From positions 11,470,001-11,534,000 of the forward strand of contig OY759214.1 in assembly GCA_963662175.1 (NCBI GenBank): 64,000 nt of DNA, written 5' to 3'. The position numbers and the translations under genes were made by a program. A model generated the notes under the pieces. That model saw nothing but the letters and a program-made list of their open reading frames with translations. It was not told the origin of the DNA and searched no databases. Numbering within the stretch: the first letter of the stretch is position 1; each line of letters starts with the position of its first letter. Of the stretch, positions 10,625 to 21,301 are shown in pieces. This DNA is from Aradus depressus (Eukaryota; Arthropoda; Insecta; Hemiptera; Aradidae).

Positions 10625-10664
10625 GACCTGATGAAGGGACGTAACAACGTCCCGAAACATCGTT
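10625..10664 (+). ncRNA. Hammerhead ribozyme-like motif
   Basis: GAC, CTGATGA, A, then stem II GGGACGT-AACA-ACGTCCC (seven perfect pairs), GAAA, CA, TC, GTT. Stem I is GAC/GTT with one G-U pair. Stem III is minimal (CA here, CG in the copy at 62101). Between CTGATGA and stem II there is one unpaired base. Confidence 0.65.
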
Positions 10665-10896
10665 GGGATAAAGACACACACTTCCGAAGAGGTTTTCGAA
10701 AAATAGTTATCTTAATTTTTATTAAATTGAAAAATGGGTCTACTTATTATAAATGTATTAATTTTTTTTTATACTCTAATATTCTTAAGTAATTATTTAT
10801 TCAGTTTTTATTAATTTCATTTTACTTTTTTTAATAGTTTTGTTATGACTACTAATCATACGTGTGTTAGACTCAAGTAGTTTTAAATCTAATTTA

Positions 10897-11092
10897 GGGA
10901 GCCATGGTGGTCGTGCGGGCTAGAGCGTAGGGTTTTAGTCGCATGGTCTCACCTTGGTTTGCGGGTTCGAATCCCGTCCGGGAGTGAGTTTTATTTCGTA
11001 GATAAAACTCCCTTCCGGGGCCATGGATGTTGTAAATAATTAGGTAAAACACCATTATAAGAGTCATGGCTAATATGCATCGTACATGAGGC

Positions 11093-11150
<58 letters not shown>
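10897..11150 (+). mobile_element. SINE2, full copy with poly(A) tail
   Basis: A tRNA-like head contains a good B box, GGGTTCGAATCCC. The body has GGGAGTGAGTTTTATTTCGT, and the end is a run of more than 50 A. The host sequence AAATCTAATTTA occurs directly before (10885-10896) and after (11151-11162), a 12 bp target duplication. The same family occurs at 24188-24388, 35242-35444 and 58146-58290. The A tail suggests mobilisation by a poly(A)-recognising LINE. Confidence 0.85.
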
Positions 11151-11156
<6 letters not shown>

Positions 11157-11214
11157 AATTTATCCTATTACCATGTATTGGTTTAACGGAAATAAATTTA
11201 GTATTATTATTATA

Positions 11215-11596
11215 GCTGGGGAAGTTAAAAAATAAAAGCTGGAAGTAAAATAAAGGTTTTGTGAAAGATAAATAAAGGGAAGAGCGATACAAATCAGGGA
11301 AACAAGTCGTCAATCACTGGCAATGTACTACATTGTTCTCGCTCTCACTCTAAAACCAACCCTCCGAGCGATTTGGTTGAAAATCGTGTTTACAGCATTT
11401 AGGGGTCGGAAAACGTGAAATTTACAAACATTTCTGGCCGATTACAAGACTTGCACTGTACTTCATGTAGTAGCTGTGGAAGTGAAAATAGAAGAGTTCC
11501 GCTCTCATTCTCGCGCTAGGAAATGTCTTAATAACTTGAAATTATGCACATCGCTCTGAGAGGTAATTAATTGTGCCCTTATTACTCAAAGACATT
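11215..11596. other. Scrambled repeat A pieces
   Basis: It contains AGCTGGGGAAGTTAAAAAAT and an incomplete inverted copy (GCAATGTACTACATTGTTCT, CCGAGCGATTTGGTTGAAAA). I see no gene. Confidence 0.45.
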
Positions 11597-13004
11597 CATT
11601 TTTATTACGAAGTATAGGAGAAGTTATTTAATCTATCAAAAATTTGATGAATTTATTGAATTTTCACCTTTATTTGATGTTTTCCAAACCCATCTAAAAA
11701 AAATAATGACGAAAAAAATTCATGTCTATCTGTAATAACGATAACTCCCTAAGGAAAAATATCGACACGAAATTTCATATGTGTATCCAATTACCATAAG
11801 GGCGATTTTCATTAGAAATACGTTAATTGGAAAGGGGGAGGCCAGAAGAGAGAGGTTGCACTCAAAAATCTGAATTTTATGTAACCAGGGAACAATAAGG
11901 ATGACAGCTATGGAATTTCAACGAAATTGGCCGAAGGGAAGAGGAGGATCAGAGGGGGAAGCTCAACTCAAAAGTTCTAACAAATGTTGATGTAACGAAT
12001 GTTGTATAAGGATTCATCATCATCATTATTATAGGCGCCTCCTAGATCAACATTCGCCGGTCGTCTCGGTCCTGAGCAGCTGCCCTCCAGTTCCAGATTC
12101 CATGTAGGACCCTCGCATCAGGCGCAATGTAGCTTGAGTCTCCCAACACCCAGGTGGAATCCCTACTTCTTTGGTACTTCATGATCTCCCATCTATGGCA
12201 AGTGTCCTGCCCATCTTAGACTGCCCAAGCCGTTCTAGCGACAAAGCATATAGCTCCTGATTCCTTCTTCTCCTGCAGTTCTGTCCCTCGTAGACATCTT
12301 TATAAATGCAACGTAGGATCTTCCTTTCGTGAATCAAGAGTGCTCGTCCATGTCTCAGAACCGTAAGTTAACACTGGACAAATTAAGGTTTTGTAGAGTT
12401 CCAGCTTTGTTGCACTAGAAAGCAAGTTCCTTCTGAGTTGACGCCGGAGACCAAACAAACAGCGGTTGGACTTGGTGATCCTGCTTCTTATTTCATTTGA
12501 GAGGTTATTATCCACATTAATTAACCTGACAACCTAGCTAAATGAACTCATTCATTTTTCAGAAGGAAAATGGGCCAATATGAACTTCTTCATTAGACCT
12601 TACCTCTTGACCAGTGATATACGAGTACTTTGTCTTCGAGGAATTCACCAATAGCCCAACCGTTTTGCTGCTTCATCGAGCGCTAGGAACGCCTCATCCA
12701 TTTCTCTGAAAGACCTCCCTACGATATCTAGGTCGCCAGCATAACCTAAAATCTGAACAGTTCTATTGAAGATGGTGCCTACAGTTTGGATCCCTGAGTC
12801 TCGTATCGCCTTTTCAAGGTTAAACAAGACGCCAATGCATCACCCTGCCTTAGACCCTTACCAGAGATAAATACTCCACTGAGGGCCGCACCATGCACTC
12901 CAACCGATCCATCATTTAGTATAAGGGTTCCACCAAATCGGTGAATCGGTTTCAAAAAGAGAGCAAAAGGTTTATTATCAGTTCGCGCTGGGGAAGTATA
13001 TTGA
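11597..13004 (+). repeat. Repeat A copy split by an RTE-like insertion
   Basis: The left part runs from ACGAAGTATAGGAGAAGTTA to 12015. The right part resumes at about 12919 and ends TTCGCGCTGGGGAAGTATAT. The split lies at the TAGTATGAGGATTC-type block of the repeat. Confidence 0.7.
12016..12918 (-). pseudogene. RTE-like LINE fragment, 5' truncated
   Basis: On the minus strand the conserved C-terminal half of an endonuclease-reverse transcriptase can be followed through several frame breaks. The pieces are GLRQGDALA, EKAIRDSGIQTVGTIFNRTV with YAGD, then NRCLFGLRRQL and LICPVLTYGSETW, and finally a WRAAAQDRDD-like end. The catalytic YADD has become YAGD. The 3' tail is a short TGA repeat, typical of RTE-type elements. 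It is flanked by GTATAAGGATTC (12004-12015) and GTATAAGGGTTC (12919-12930), a 12 bp target duplication with one mismatch. It is not functional. Confidence 0.75.
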
Positions 13005-13284
13005 CGTTGATTCCATTTTTTTTTTCCTGATGGAGTAACGTTATTTTTAAAAATAAACTTCTCAAATGTGATTTATAAAGCGGGGACTTACGAGAGAAGA
13101 TTTGAGAGTCCATGACTTCGTCTTTATGTCGGTTAGCATTCTTCAAAATGGGCAGACCGAACACCGAGTCACCCTGGAGTCAAAACTTACTGCATGAAAA
13201 TGAAAGTACTTAGAACATATTAGAACTTGGATACAATTTCGCGATAAAGTGAAAAACAAAGCACTAAACATTTTTATTGTGTAA

Positions 13285-13440
13285 TTCCATACAGTAAAAA
13301 TATATTCTTGCCGCAAAAAAGCTTTATTCTTACTGCCAGAAGAAATATTCTTGCAGCAAAGGAAAAAGAGAATTGTTTTGCCGCAAGAAGTGTTTCTTTT
13401 CACAGCAAAAAGACTTATTTTTGCGTCAAGAAGAAAGATC
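13285..13440. repeat. Degenerate minisatellite
   Basis: About six imperfect units of 20-30 bp related to TATTCTTGCCGCAAGAAG, for example ATTCTTACTGCCAGAAG and ATATTCTTGCAGCAAAGG. Frames through it are artefacts of the repeat. Confidence 0.5.
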
Positions 13441-13754
13441 TTATGTGAAGGAGTTTAATATTATTACAAATAATATTATATTACTACAATTATATTTAAA
13501 CTAATTAACCACCTTAAATATAAATCTATTATTTTAAATTTTACAAAATTTATATTATTTCTTAATGTATTCATATAAAAATGAAATAACGCTTCAAAAA
13601 TTCATATGAAAATGAAATTCAAAATATTTTTGAAATAATAAATTTCTCCATTTCAATGACACCTAAAATTTACAGTTGCATCTGTTTACAAATAGCGTTG
13701 AACACCAAAAGTATAGTTCAACTTATATTATTAATTAAATAAGCTGTTATAGTG
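13441..13754. other. Unassigned AT-rich stretch
   Basis: Very AT-rich, with many ATTATA-type words. I see nothing supported in it. Confidence 0.5.
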
Positions 13755-14045
13755 TTAACACCCCTCCCCCCCCCCCCCCACCCCCATTCTACTTTCCCTT
13801 CGGCCGATGTGATTGAAAATCAATAAATACCAGTCCTTAGGGGTTCCCGGATACTCACTGAGAATCCGATAACTCCCGATAGAATGACTGTATTGACGCC
13901 AAATTTTATGTACAGCACGCACATATAGAGAGGACATTTTTTTTTTCATTTTTGAAATCAGTGGGTCGGAAAACTTGAAATATCAATAAAAGCTAAACAT
14001 CAAATTTCTCATCGATTGCATAACTTCTTCTATACTTCTGAGGAA
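13755..14045 (-). repeat. Repeat A fragment with C run
   Basis: It starts in a C-rich run (CCCCTCCCCCCCCC), then CTTCGGCCGATGTGATTGAA, and ends CATAACTTCTTCTATACTTC. Confidence 0.7.
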
Positions 14046-14569
14046 ATGAAAAAAACGCTATTTTGAGATGGGGGGGGGGGAAAATGGTAGAGAATTACAC
14101 AGAGATACCGCCAAAATTAATGTATAATGACGTTCTCTAGAGATATTTAAACAGTGCTGCCATTATGACACTGTACATAAGAAGGTACTGTAAACAATTA
14201 ATAATGTTCCATATTAACTTTCTCTTTAGTAAATAAATAAGGATACCAGTATATGTTCTTTGAACAGCGAAATTTGACTCCCAGAACGGTAAATTAACAT
14301 TTTCAACCCTCCAGTAACTCTCACCTTCGCACACAAAGCCAGTAATTTAAAAATTTTTAGAGCAATCATGAAAGGAAATAAACAGTTAACATTAACTATA
14401 AAATTACTCCTAAATGGATACAATTTTGAATAGAACATACTATTTGAGAAATTTTTCAATAAATAAATGCCTTTGTTGAATTATGAAATGCTAAAATTTA
14501 ATATAAAGAACAAAACATATGATGAAAATAAAATTTATAATAATCAATAGCCTTAACAAAAAAGTTGGC
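14046..14569. other. Unassigned stretch
   Basis: Two overlapping minus-strand frames of 65 and 77 codons (14137-14459) have no motif. Nothing else is supported. Confidence 0.4.
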
Positions 14570-14741
14570 TATGTACTTCCCCAGCAAGAATTAATAAATT
14601 AAATTTTCGCTTGTCCTCCAAAACCAATTAATTGTTTGGGGTAAAACCCAACTAAATTTTGTGTCTGTATCTAAAACAGTGGTTTTAGGCTATTTGAGTC
14701 GAGCCCCCTTCTCTGATCCCCTCCTCCCCTTCGGCAGATTA
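14570..14741 (-). repeat. Repeat A fragment
   Basis: From TGTACTTCCCCAGCAAGAAT to CCCCTTCGGCAGATTA, where it is interrupted by a different element. Confidence 0.7.
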
Positions 14742-14810
14742 CAGGGGCGTAGCCAGGGGGGGGGGGGGGGAGGGGGGCACGTGCCCTCCCCCTGGCCACA
14801 GCAAAAAAAC
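14742..14810 (+). mobile_element. Terminus of a CAGGGGCGTAGCC-type DNA transposon
   Basis: The end CAGGGGCGTAGCCAGG followed by a G run and GGCACGTGCCCTCCC is of the kind seen at the termini of many non-autonomous cut-and-paste elements. A mirrored right end is not visible, so the element's length is unknown. It interrupts repeat A. Confidence 0.45.
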
Positions 14811-15076
14811 AAGAAAAATTAAATAAATTAAAAAAATTTTAGATTAAAAATTCCGTCTCAATGTTCTCTGCATGCTAAGCGTGCACAGAAAGTTGCTGGA
14901 AAACGATCAAGAACACTTCAAAGAGGAAGTTCTTTCACGATTTTCGGAGGATAAACGAAAATTGTGTTTTATCTAAATGTCAAACAAGTCATATTACATT
15001 TATTTAAATATACATGAATTCGATCATTTACTTTCCTCGCTCAAAATCTCCATTTATTTATGTTATACTTTATACT

Positions 15077-15241
15077 CTTAAAGCTGATTTTACATGCGCA
15101 GTAAAAATGCAAAGCGCAACAGCAGCAATACACGCTACTGGTTGTCAGTCATTTAGTTCTAAAAGCACAGAAACCACAGCGTGCATTTATTTGCTGCTGC
15201 TGCGCTTTGTATTTTTGCTGCTCATGTAAAGTCAGCTTAAG
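15077..15241. mobile_element. MITE with ~60 bp inverted repeats
   Basis: TTAAAGCTGATTTTACATGC with GCAGTAAAAATGCAAAGCGC is mirrored by GCGCTTTGTATTTTTGCTGC then TCATGTAAAGTCAGCTTAA. TTAA-like words lie at both ends, so a TTAA target is possible. Confidence 0.65.
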
Positions 15242-15721
15242 TATTACAGTCAGTGGTTACCTCAGGGGGAGCTTCTAGAGGTCCGAGTCTCCCAAATTAA
15301 TAACAAAAAGTCTGCAGCGCTAACCACGGAAACTGCGGGCTGTGCCTCCGGGAGTCTATACCATATATAAACCATGAAATTCCGCTGAAAGCTCAATTTC
15401 GAACGATTACACTATACTTCATATATTAGAGCAAGTTAAATGATAAAAATGATTGCTGAATGTTAACAAAGAAAATTGGAAAAATAAAATTATACTTTCA
15501 AGTAAGAAGAAGATGGTCAGATCTGGAAAAGAAATTCAATAAAAAATAAATCGACTAGAGAAAATGGAGTTTCTTGGAAAATCTCCAATAAAATTTTATA
15601 TCTTTTTACCAGAACAAAGTTAAAAGGAAAGTTCAAAAGGACAATTTACTCAAAGGGTAAGAAATATAGCGAAGTAAAGTTTGAATTGTAAGGCATGGCA
15701 AAGAATTGTAAAATATATTAC
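15242..15721. other. Unassigned stretch
   Basis: A short repeat A remnant lies near 15375-15430 (CATGAAATTCCGCTGAAAGC). The rest has no supported feature. Confidence 0.4.
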
Positions 15722-16155
15722 TTTCTGAGTTATGTAATCGATAAAAAAATCGTCTCCACTTTTCAACGGAATTTCAAGTTTTCCGACCTCGTGATTACAG
15801 AAAAAAAAAAAAAAAAAAAAAAATTGTGTCTGTCAGTGTGTCTGGGAACACGATAAATCCCAGTAGAATGAAGACATCCACATGAAATTTTATACACCCT
15901 CTAATGTAACCCCCCCCCCCCCCCCCCCCACCCCCCTCCCATTGGTTTTAAGCTGAATCGGCCAAGGAGAAAGTAGGGATTAAAGGAGAGGAGAAAAACA
16001 CAAAAACTATAATAACTGCTGTTGTAATGATTCAATCGACACAAAATTTCATATGTGAATTCAAAACCCCCAAAGGACGACACTCTTTAAATTTCAGCGG
16101 AATCGGTAGAATGGAAGGGGATCAGAGGGGGGCTTGACTCAAATACCCCTCCAGC
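15722..16155 (+). repeat. Repeat A copy with C run
   Basis: It runs from GAGTTATGTAATCGATAAAA through TCAACGGAATTTCAAGTTTT to GGGGCTTGACTCAAATACCC. A run of about 20 C residues starts at about 15910. Confidence 0.7.
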
Positions 16156-16271
16156 CAGACCAGCTTTCCCCCTCTTCCATGTCGAAGCCTTCTCGATATA
16201 TTCATAATATTAAATAATTATTTATAATTTTTTATTTACTATTTTCTAGGTAGATCTAAATACAGACCCTT

Positions 16272-16276
<5 letters not shown>

Positions 16277-16317
<41 letters not shown>
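16277..16317. repeat. (AT)n microsatellite
   Basis: About 20 uninterrupted AT units separate two repeat A pieces. Confidence 0.9.
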
Positions 16318-16318
<1 letters not shown>

Positions 16319-16320
<2 letters not shown>

Positions 16321-16482
16321 ATTTCGTATCGATAAATTCATTCTAGCGGGAGTTATCGGGTACACAGACAAACACACATTACACAGAAAGAAATTTATTT
16401 TTACATTTCTGGAATCAGGGGTTCGGAAATCATGAATTCCGTTGAAAATAACATCGGATTACATCTTCCTATATACTTACCC
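16319..16482 (-). repeat. Repeat A fragment
   Basis: Blocks ATTCATTCTAGCGGGAGTTA and TCAGGGGTTCGGAAATCATG, ending at CATCTTCCTATATACTTA. Confidence 0.7.
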
Positions 16483-16549
16483 TAAACCTACATTTATATT
16501 TAAATAACGTGTTTTAATATTAAGTATTCATGAACCAAATTGAATAACG

Positions 16550-16970
16550 TTTCACCCCGTTAATGAGTTAAGCCTCTCCTCTAATCCCCCCCCCCCCTTC
16601 TCTTCGGCAGATTTGGCTTAAAATCGATGGGTCTTGTCTTTATGGGGTTCTGGTCACACACATAAAATTTCGTGTCGATACATTCCTTCTATCGGCAGTT
16701 ATTAGAACTTTTATGTTAAGCCTTCCTCCTAATGCCCCCTTTTCCATTTGGCTGAAAGTCAATAGACGGCTCTGGATTCGCATATAAAATTTCGTTTTGA
16801 TATATTCATTCTATCGAGAGTTATCGTGTTCATAGACAGACACACAGATTTTTTTTTTTCATAGTTTGAATCTGGAGGTCGGAAATCATGAAATTTCATT
16901 AAAAACTTGGCATCGAATTTTTGGCCGATTACATAACTTCCCCTATACTTCGTATAGGTGGGGAAGTAAT
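16550..16970 (-). repeat. Repeat A copy with clear terminal palindrome
   Basis: The right end reads ACTTCCCCTATACTTCGTAT followed by AGGTGGGGAAGT. ACTTCCCC and GGGGAAGT are inverted, with TATACTTCGTATA in the middle. Inner blocks match other copies. Confidence 0.75.
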
Positions 16971-17479
16971 ATTCTATTTTCAATATTGAAGCCAATACTG
17001 CTTGATAGAAGAGCCCATGCGAGGGGAAAATACAATAGAAAAAATTATTTATACATTCAAGGTTATAAAAAAATTTTTTTTTTTAAATAACATTTCAAGG
17101 GGTTGCATATGACCCTTGATCTGAGACTATAAGATGCAAATTTCTTTTTAGTTTTCCCAGTAGACCGTGTTGAAATTGGCCTAAGGAAACTGATCCTCTC
17201 ATAGATAACAGGGCAGAGCCCTTAAGTCTGTCTTACCATCCCTAACCATCCCTTAAGTCTGATCCGGCCAAGATTTTAAACAGATATAATATATTAATAG
17301 ATTTATATCCTACAAATAATATTACGTATTATTATACATTTCAGTATTTTATTATATCAAATTGATTTCTGTATAGCCTCTACCTTATAAAATTAATTTT
17401 ATTTCAAACATTGTCTGGGCATATTTTCTTCACTTTTATAATCAACATTTAATGTATTATGCTCTGTCGATTTTTATTA
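16971..17479. other. Unassigned AT-rich stretch
   Basis: No ORF with motif, RNA gene or named repeat is seen. Short local duplications (CTTAAGTCTG, CCATCCCT) lie near 17220-17260. Confidence 0.4.
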
Positions 17480-17855
17480 ATTGAGCTGAGTTTACGAAGC
17501 TCTTTCTTAGGCGACTCATGTATTTCGTTGTACTCGTACTCCTCCTAAACCCCTTTACCGATCACATTAAAATGATGGTTTACTACTAAAAAAATCTGAA
17601 ATCGAACATACCACGGAGGAATGATCACAGAAAAACGAAATCCCAATTGAAATCACTTGAGAGACAAAATTCTCGCGCAAAATAGAATTTTTATATTTCA
17701 AATGTAAAAATCCGACCGACGCCCTTTTCGGTCTACCATGGGACACCACTTTTTTTGAGCCGTTTTTTTTCAATGTTCTAACGTACAAACTTCGACTTTT
17801 TTTCGATAAAAATATTCACAGCTGTTGTTGTCTACAAAAAGGCTAGAAAAAATCC
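17480..17855 (+). repeat. Repeat F, copy 1 (left of the Jockey element)
   Basis: TTGAGCTGAGTTTACGAAGC to AAAAGGCTAGAAAAAATCCA. It matches 22147-22525 in the same direction. This copy lacks about 35 bp found in copy 2 and has small extra blocks near 17757. Confidence 0.8.
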
Positions 17856-17930
17856 ATTTCAACAACAACAAAATTTATTTGGACCAGCAAAAAAAGGTGC
17901 TATACACAAATATATAAGAAAATTAAGGGT

Positions 17931-18944
17931 TTAAAATAGGAAGTCCTGGTACAGTCTTTGTTTGAGTCGCCTCCCAGGAGTAGGCGCTCCTAAACTGTAG
18001 TGTACAGCCCCGAAACAATGCACAAGGGCTTCATGGTGGTTCTTCACTAGTTTCTCGATGTGAGCTGCAAAAAGAGGATCACCCGATTCTTCGTGGATTT
18101 TGTGATTCCTGACAAACCAGGGTGCGTTTGTAGCTATTCGGAGTACTTTATTCTGGAATGTTTGTAGTCGTTTCATGTTAGTGTTGCTGGTACCGATCCA
18201 GACTGGGCAGGCATATGTTAGAAGTGGAAGTAGGAGTGTCTTGTATAGCAGAATAGTACACGTGTGTTTAAGTGGCGTGTTTCTGTTTATGAGAGGGTAG
18301 AGGGTGTTAAGTCGTGAATATGCTAGCTGTAGTTTTCTGTTAACGTGTAGTTTCCATGTGAGTCGTGTATCTAAAAGTACTCCAAGATAGCGCACACCCT
18401 GGTCCTTAGGATTCCAGAGAATCGGGAGGTCATCAATTTGCAGCTTGATTTGTTCTTCTATGGAGAATCTGCGAAGAGTGAAAATTTTGGCTTCGGTCTT
18501 CCCTGCGTTCAGTTTGAGCCTCCATTTTGAAAACCAGTGAGAAACTTCTGTCAGGGCTTCCTGGAGCTGTTCAATGGCGACGGAGAGGACACCATGCTGA
18601 CAGGCGATCATTGTGTCATCGGCATAGGTGGCTAATGGTGCCGTGGGAATTTCGGGGATGTCTTGCATGAACAAATTGAAAAGTAGAGGGCTCAAAATAG
18701 CACCTTGAGGGACCCCGGCTCTTATTCTTTTCTGAGTGCTCATTGCGTTGCCCACTTTAACTTGAAATGTTCTGCCGTGGAGAAAAGACGTAATAAGTTG
18801 AACAATGTATCTGGGTGCCAGGCTTTTCTTCAGTTTATATATCAGCCCCTCATGCCAAACGGTGTCGAAGGCTGCGGCTACGTCCAAAAATACGGCGGCA
18901 GTGTATGTCTTCGCCTCAAAGCCATGGACGATCATTTCGGTCAC
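17931..18944 (-). pseudogene. Jockey ORF2, 3' part: reverse transcriptase and C-terminus
   Basis: This 337-codon frame holds the palm and thumb of the reverse transcriptase. FLDVAAAFDTVWH lies at about residues 19-31, GVPQGAILSPLLF at 77-89, and the catalytic YADD at 107-110, followed by LGVLLDTRLTW. The C-terminal region has the Jockey pattern RIATNAPWFVRN and a final RRLKQRLYQ. The real frame begins before the first Met: LEGTIPSHQFGFKAKHSAV reads in without a stop from about 19005. The first half of ORF2 is in another frame, so no full polymerase can be made. Confidence 0.85.
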
Positions 18945-19012
18945 CCGTTGGAGCTGCTGAACCGCCGAGTGCTTGGCTTTGAACCCAAACTGGTGGGACG
19001 GTATGGTGCCTT

Positions 19013-20584
19013 CTAAACATTGTTTAAAAGACTTATTGGCCTATAGCTTTCGGGGTCTTGTTTCGGCCTGCCTTGCTTATGAAATACAACCACGAATGCA
19101 TTTTTCCACGTGTCAGGAAAGTATCCCCTCCTTAAACAGCCATTGAACAGCCCTGTCAGATATGCGATGCTTTTTGGAGGCAGGTTTTTCAGGACGATGT
19201 TGGGGATGAGGCCTTCACCAGGGGCCTTCTTGTTGGGGAGTCTCTGAATGTACAGTGTGATTTCGGATGGGTTCGTGTACTGTATGTGTGGTTCTGCGGT
19301 GTGGAGTGGAGTGGAAAGAAATTCGTGGACTGTGTGGAGTGTTTCGTGATCTTGTGTGTCATGAGTTCTGAATTTCTGTTCAAGATGTTGAGCCACTAGC
19401 TCACTCTTGACTTTGTCCGTTGTTACAGTAGTCTGTCCGTCTGTCAGGGGCGGGAGGCCGGGGTCTTGTCGGAGGAGGCGTCGTGTTTCCTTCCAAAGGT
19501 TGCTGTCTCCAGGTGTGAAGTCGCTGGTGTATTGTCGGTATCGGTTGATTCTGTCATTGTCCAATTCCCATCGTATTACTCTCGTCAGTCGGTTCAGCTC
19601 TCGTTTCTCTTGTGGATCGCGTGTTCGTTGCCAGTGTTTACGGAGTGTATTTTTGTCGTGTATCATGTTAAGTATGCGTGTAGGGGTCTTGTTTTGTTGG
19701 ATGTTGCGTTGGTCCTTGTAGTGATTATATGTTGAATTGTGTATCGAGGTGTAAATAGCTTGAGTGAAATATTTCAGTGAGTCGTCCATGTCTTCAGTGT
19801 TGTCGTAATGCAAAGGGATGTCTATGTTTTTGTCCATCTCCCATCTAAACGCGTCCCAATCTATTTTCCCCTGTATCAGTCTTGGCAGATGTTCTGAATG
19901 TTTCGGGTTCACTTTGAAGGTACACACGACTGGAAGATGGTCTGAGTCGAGTTCTGTCAGTGGTTCGTGATAAAGGGGCAAAGTAAAATTTTGTACTAGT
20001 CCAATGTCCAGGATGTCTGGGAGGTATCTCTGTTGTGTAGGATAAAATGTCGGTTCGTCCGGTGCTGATATCTGTACGCCCAGGTTATTAATTATGTTTA
20101 AGAGTCTTGTCCCGTTGTTGTTTGTCCGTCTACATCCCCAAATTGTGTTTTTACTATTTAGGTCACCTAGTAATATGGTCGGCCCCCCAGTGAAAATGTG
20201 TTCAAAATCTGTCTGGTGAATTCTGATGCCTGGTCGATGATATGCTGAGATTATGTTAAGTGTTCTGTTGTTGCCGAGTGTGAGTGTGGCCCCAACGGCT
20301 TCCAGCTGTTGAAGTGTGGGTAAGAGAAGCTGAGAGTGTGCGAGGTTCCTTTTTATACAAACAGCGACGCCTCCAAATCTGGTTTGTCTGTCTTGTCTGT
20401 ATATGGTGTACCCTTTCAACTTGAATCTGTCGGTATTATAGAGGTGAGTTTCTGTGATACAAATGATGTCGATGTCGTAGCGAGTTAAAAAGTCCGAGAG
20501 TATTGTTCGTCTGTTTTTTATACCGTCAGCGTTCCAGTTAAGGATGGATAAATTAAGAAAAATATTTAAATTAGGGTCCACCAT
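19013..20584 (-). pseudogene. Jockey ORF2, 5' part: endonuclease and start of reverse transcriptase
   Basis: The 523-codon frame begins with an exonuclease-endonuclease-phosphatase domain, which nicks target DNA. Visible motifs are ILNWNADGIKNR, ICITETHL, ISAYHRPG, LLGDLNSKNTIWGC and SDHLPVVC. After a linker the reverse transcriptase begins (PNKKAPGEGLIPNIVLKNL, ESYRPISLLNN) and then meets a stop at 19013. Comparison with the family pattern says that roughly 15-20 codons between SLLNN and the LEGTIPSHQFGF block are deleted and the frame is shifted. The start overlaps the end of ORF1. Confidence 0.85.
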
Positions 20585-21224
20585 TGTTAAATGAAAATAC
20601 TTGGGTGAGGAGATTAGATAAAAATGATTTTATGATAGGGATAAATGGTTTGAGAAAGGTGAGTATAGTGTTGGTGAGGTCAGTCATGTCGTTAGCTGGT
20701 TGGTTGTCTTGGCTGCTGGGTAAGTTAGGTTGAGGTCGAGGTTGGAAGGGTCGGGGTCTACTTTGGTCGAACCAGCTGTTCGGTCGGTCCGGGGTCTGTC
20801 TTGGGGGTTGTCCTTTGGGTGGTGCATTGGGGGGATCTTGTCGTTTAGGTTGGGTCTGTCTGGTAGTCCTGTCTACGTATGTCTTGTAGGAAGCACACCC
20901 TCTGTAGCTGGCTGGATGGTTGCCCTGGCAGTTGGCACACTTGGGAGAGTCTACCTTCTTCTGTCTGGAGGGACATGCTGTGAAGTGGTGGTCCTCCCCG
21001 CACTTCACACATTTGGGGTCCAGTCGGCAGAAGTTTTTGGTATGACCAAAAGATTGGCAGTTTGTGCACTGCACGACACGGTTGCAACGTCGGCGTGGCT
21101 CCACTTTGACAACTGTATAGTAGAGCCGCGTCAGTTGGAAGATGGCCTCTCCAGATGGGGTGTTCTCCAGCTCAACTGCACAGAGGGGTGTGGGGCGTCT
21201 ATCGTGGTTCAGGATCCGGGTCAC
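20571..21224 (-). pseudogene. Jockey ORF1 (gag-like), C-terminal part with zinc knuckles
   Basis: The 217-codon frame carries three CCHC-type zinc knuckles in a row, CTNCQSFGHTKNFC, CVKCGEDHHFTAC and CANCQGNHPASYRGC. They bind nucleic acid in the retrotransposon particle. A Pro/Gln/Arg-rich tail follows. Upstream the same frame stays open past the first Met and contains VIIRGVPYSLTDTEITDEL, the end of the RNA-binding domain that normally precedes the knuckles. The N-terminal part is in a different frame. Confidence 0.85.
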
Positions 21225-21301
21225 TTTTATAACAGGGTATGTCGGGGTCAGTTCGTCTGTTATTTCTGTGTCGGTCAGTGAGTAAGGAACTCCCCGTATA
21301 A

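Larger units (their letters stand above)
10345..11214 (+). mobile_element. Hammerhead element, copy 1, split by a SINE2
   Basis: The sequence AGAATCGAGTTTCTTATCCA to AATAAATTTAGTATTATTAT (without the SINE at 10897-11150) aligns along its whole length with 61837-62459. Shared words include TCCAAAAACATTATTTGATA, TATAGTTACATTGTTTT, TACTAATCATACGTG and CATGTATTGGTTTAACG. It has no ORF. A hammerhead motif lies in the middle. This is probably a non-autonomous relative or a terminal piece of a Penelope-like element. Confidence 0.7.

Noticed and set aside
10897..10985. Genuine tRNA gene
   Set aside because: The A and B boxes belong to the head of SINE2. The same head recurs with the same body and A tail at three other sites, with target duplications.
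16940..16970. Resemblance of TATACTTCGTATA in repeat A to the arm of the phage loxP site
   Set aside because: Only about ten bases agree, the word varies between copies, and the setting is a eukaryotic repeat. Treated as coincidence.
19407..21281. Plus-strand genes of 89-183 codons
   Set aside because: They lie opposite the Jockey ORFs and are reverse-strand shadows of them.
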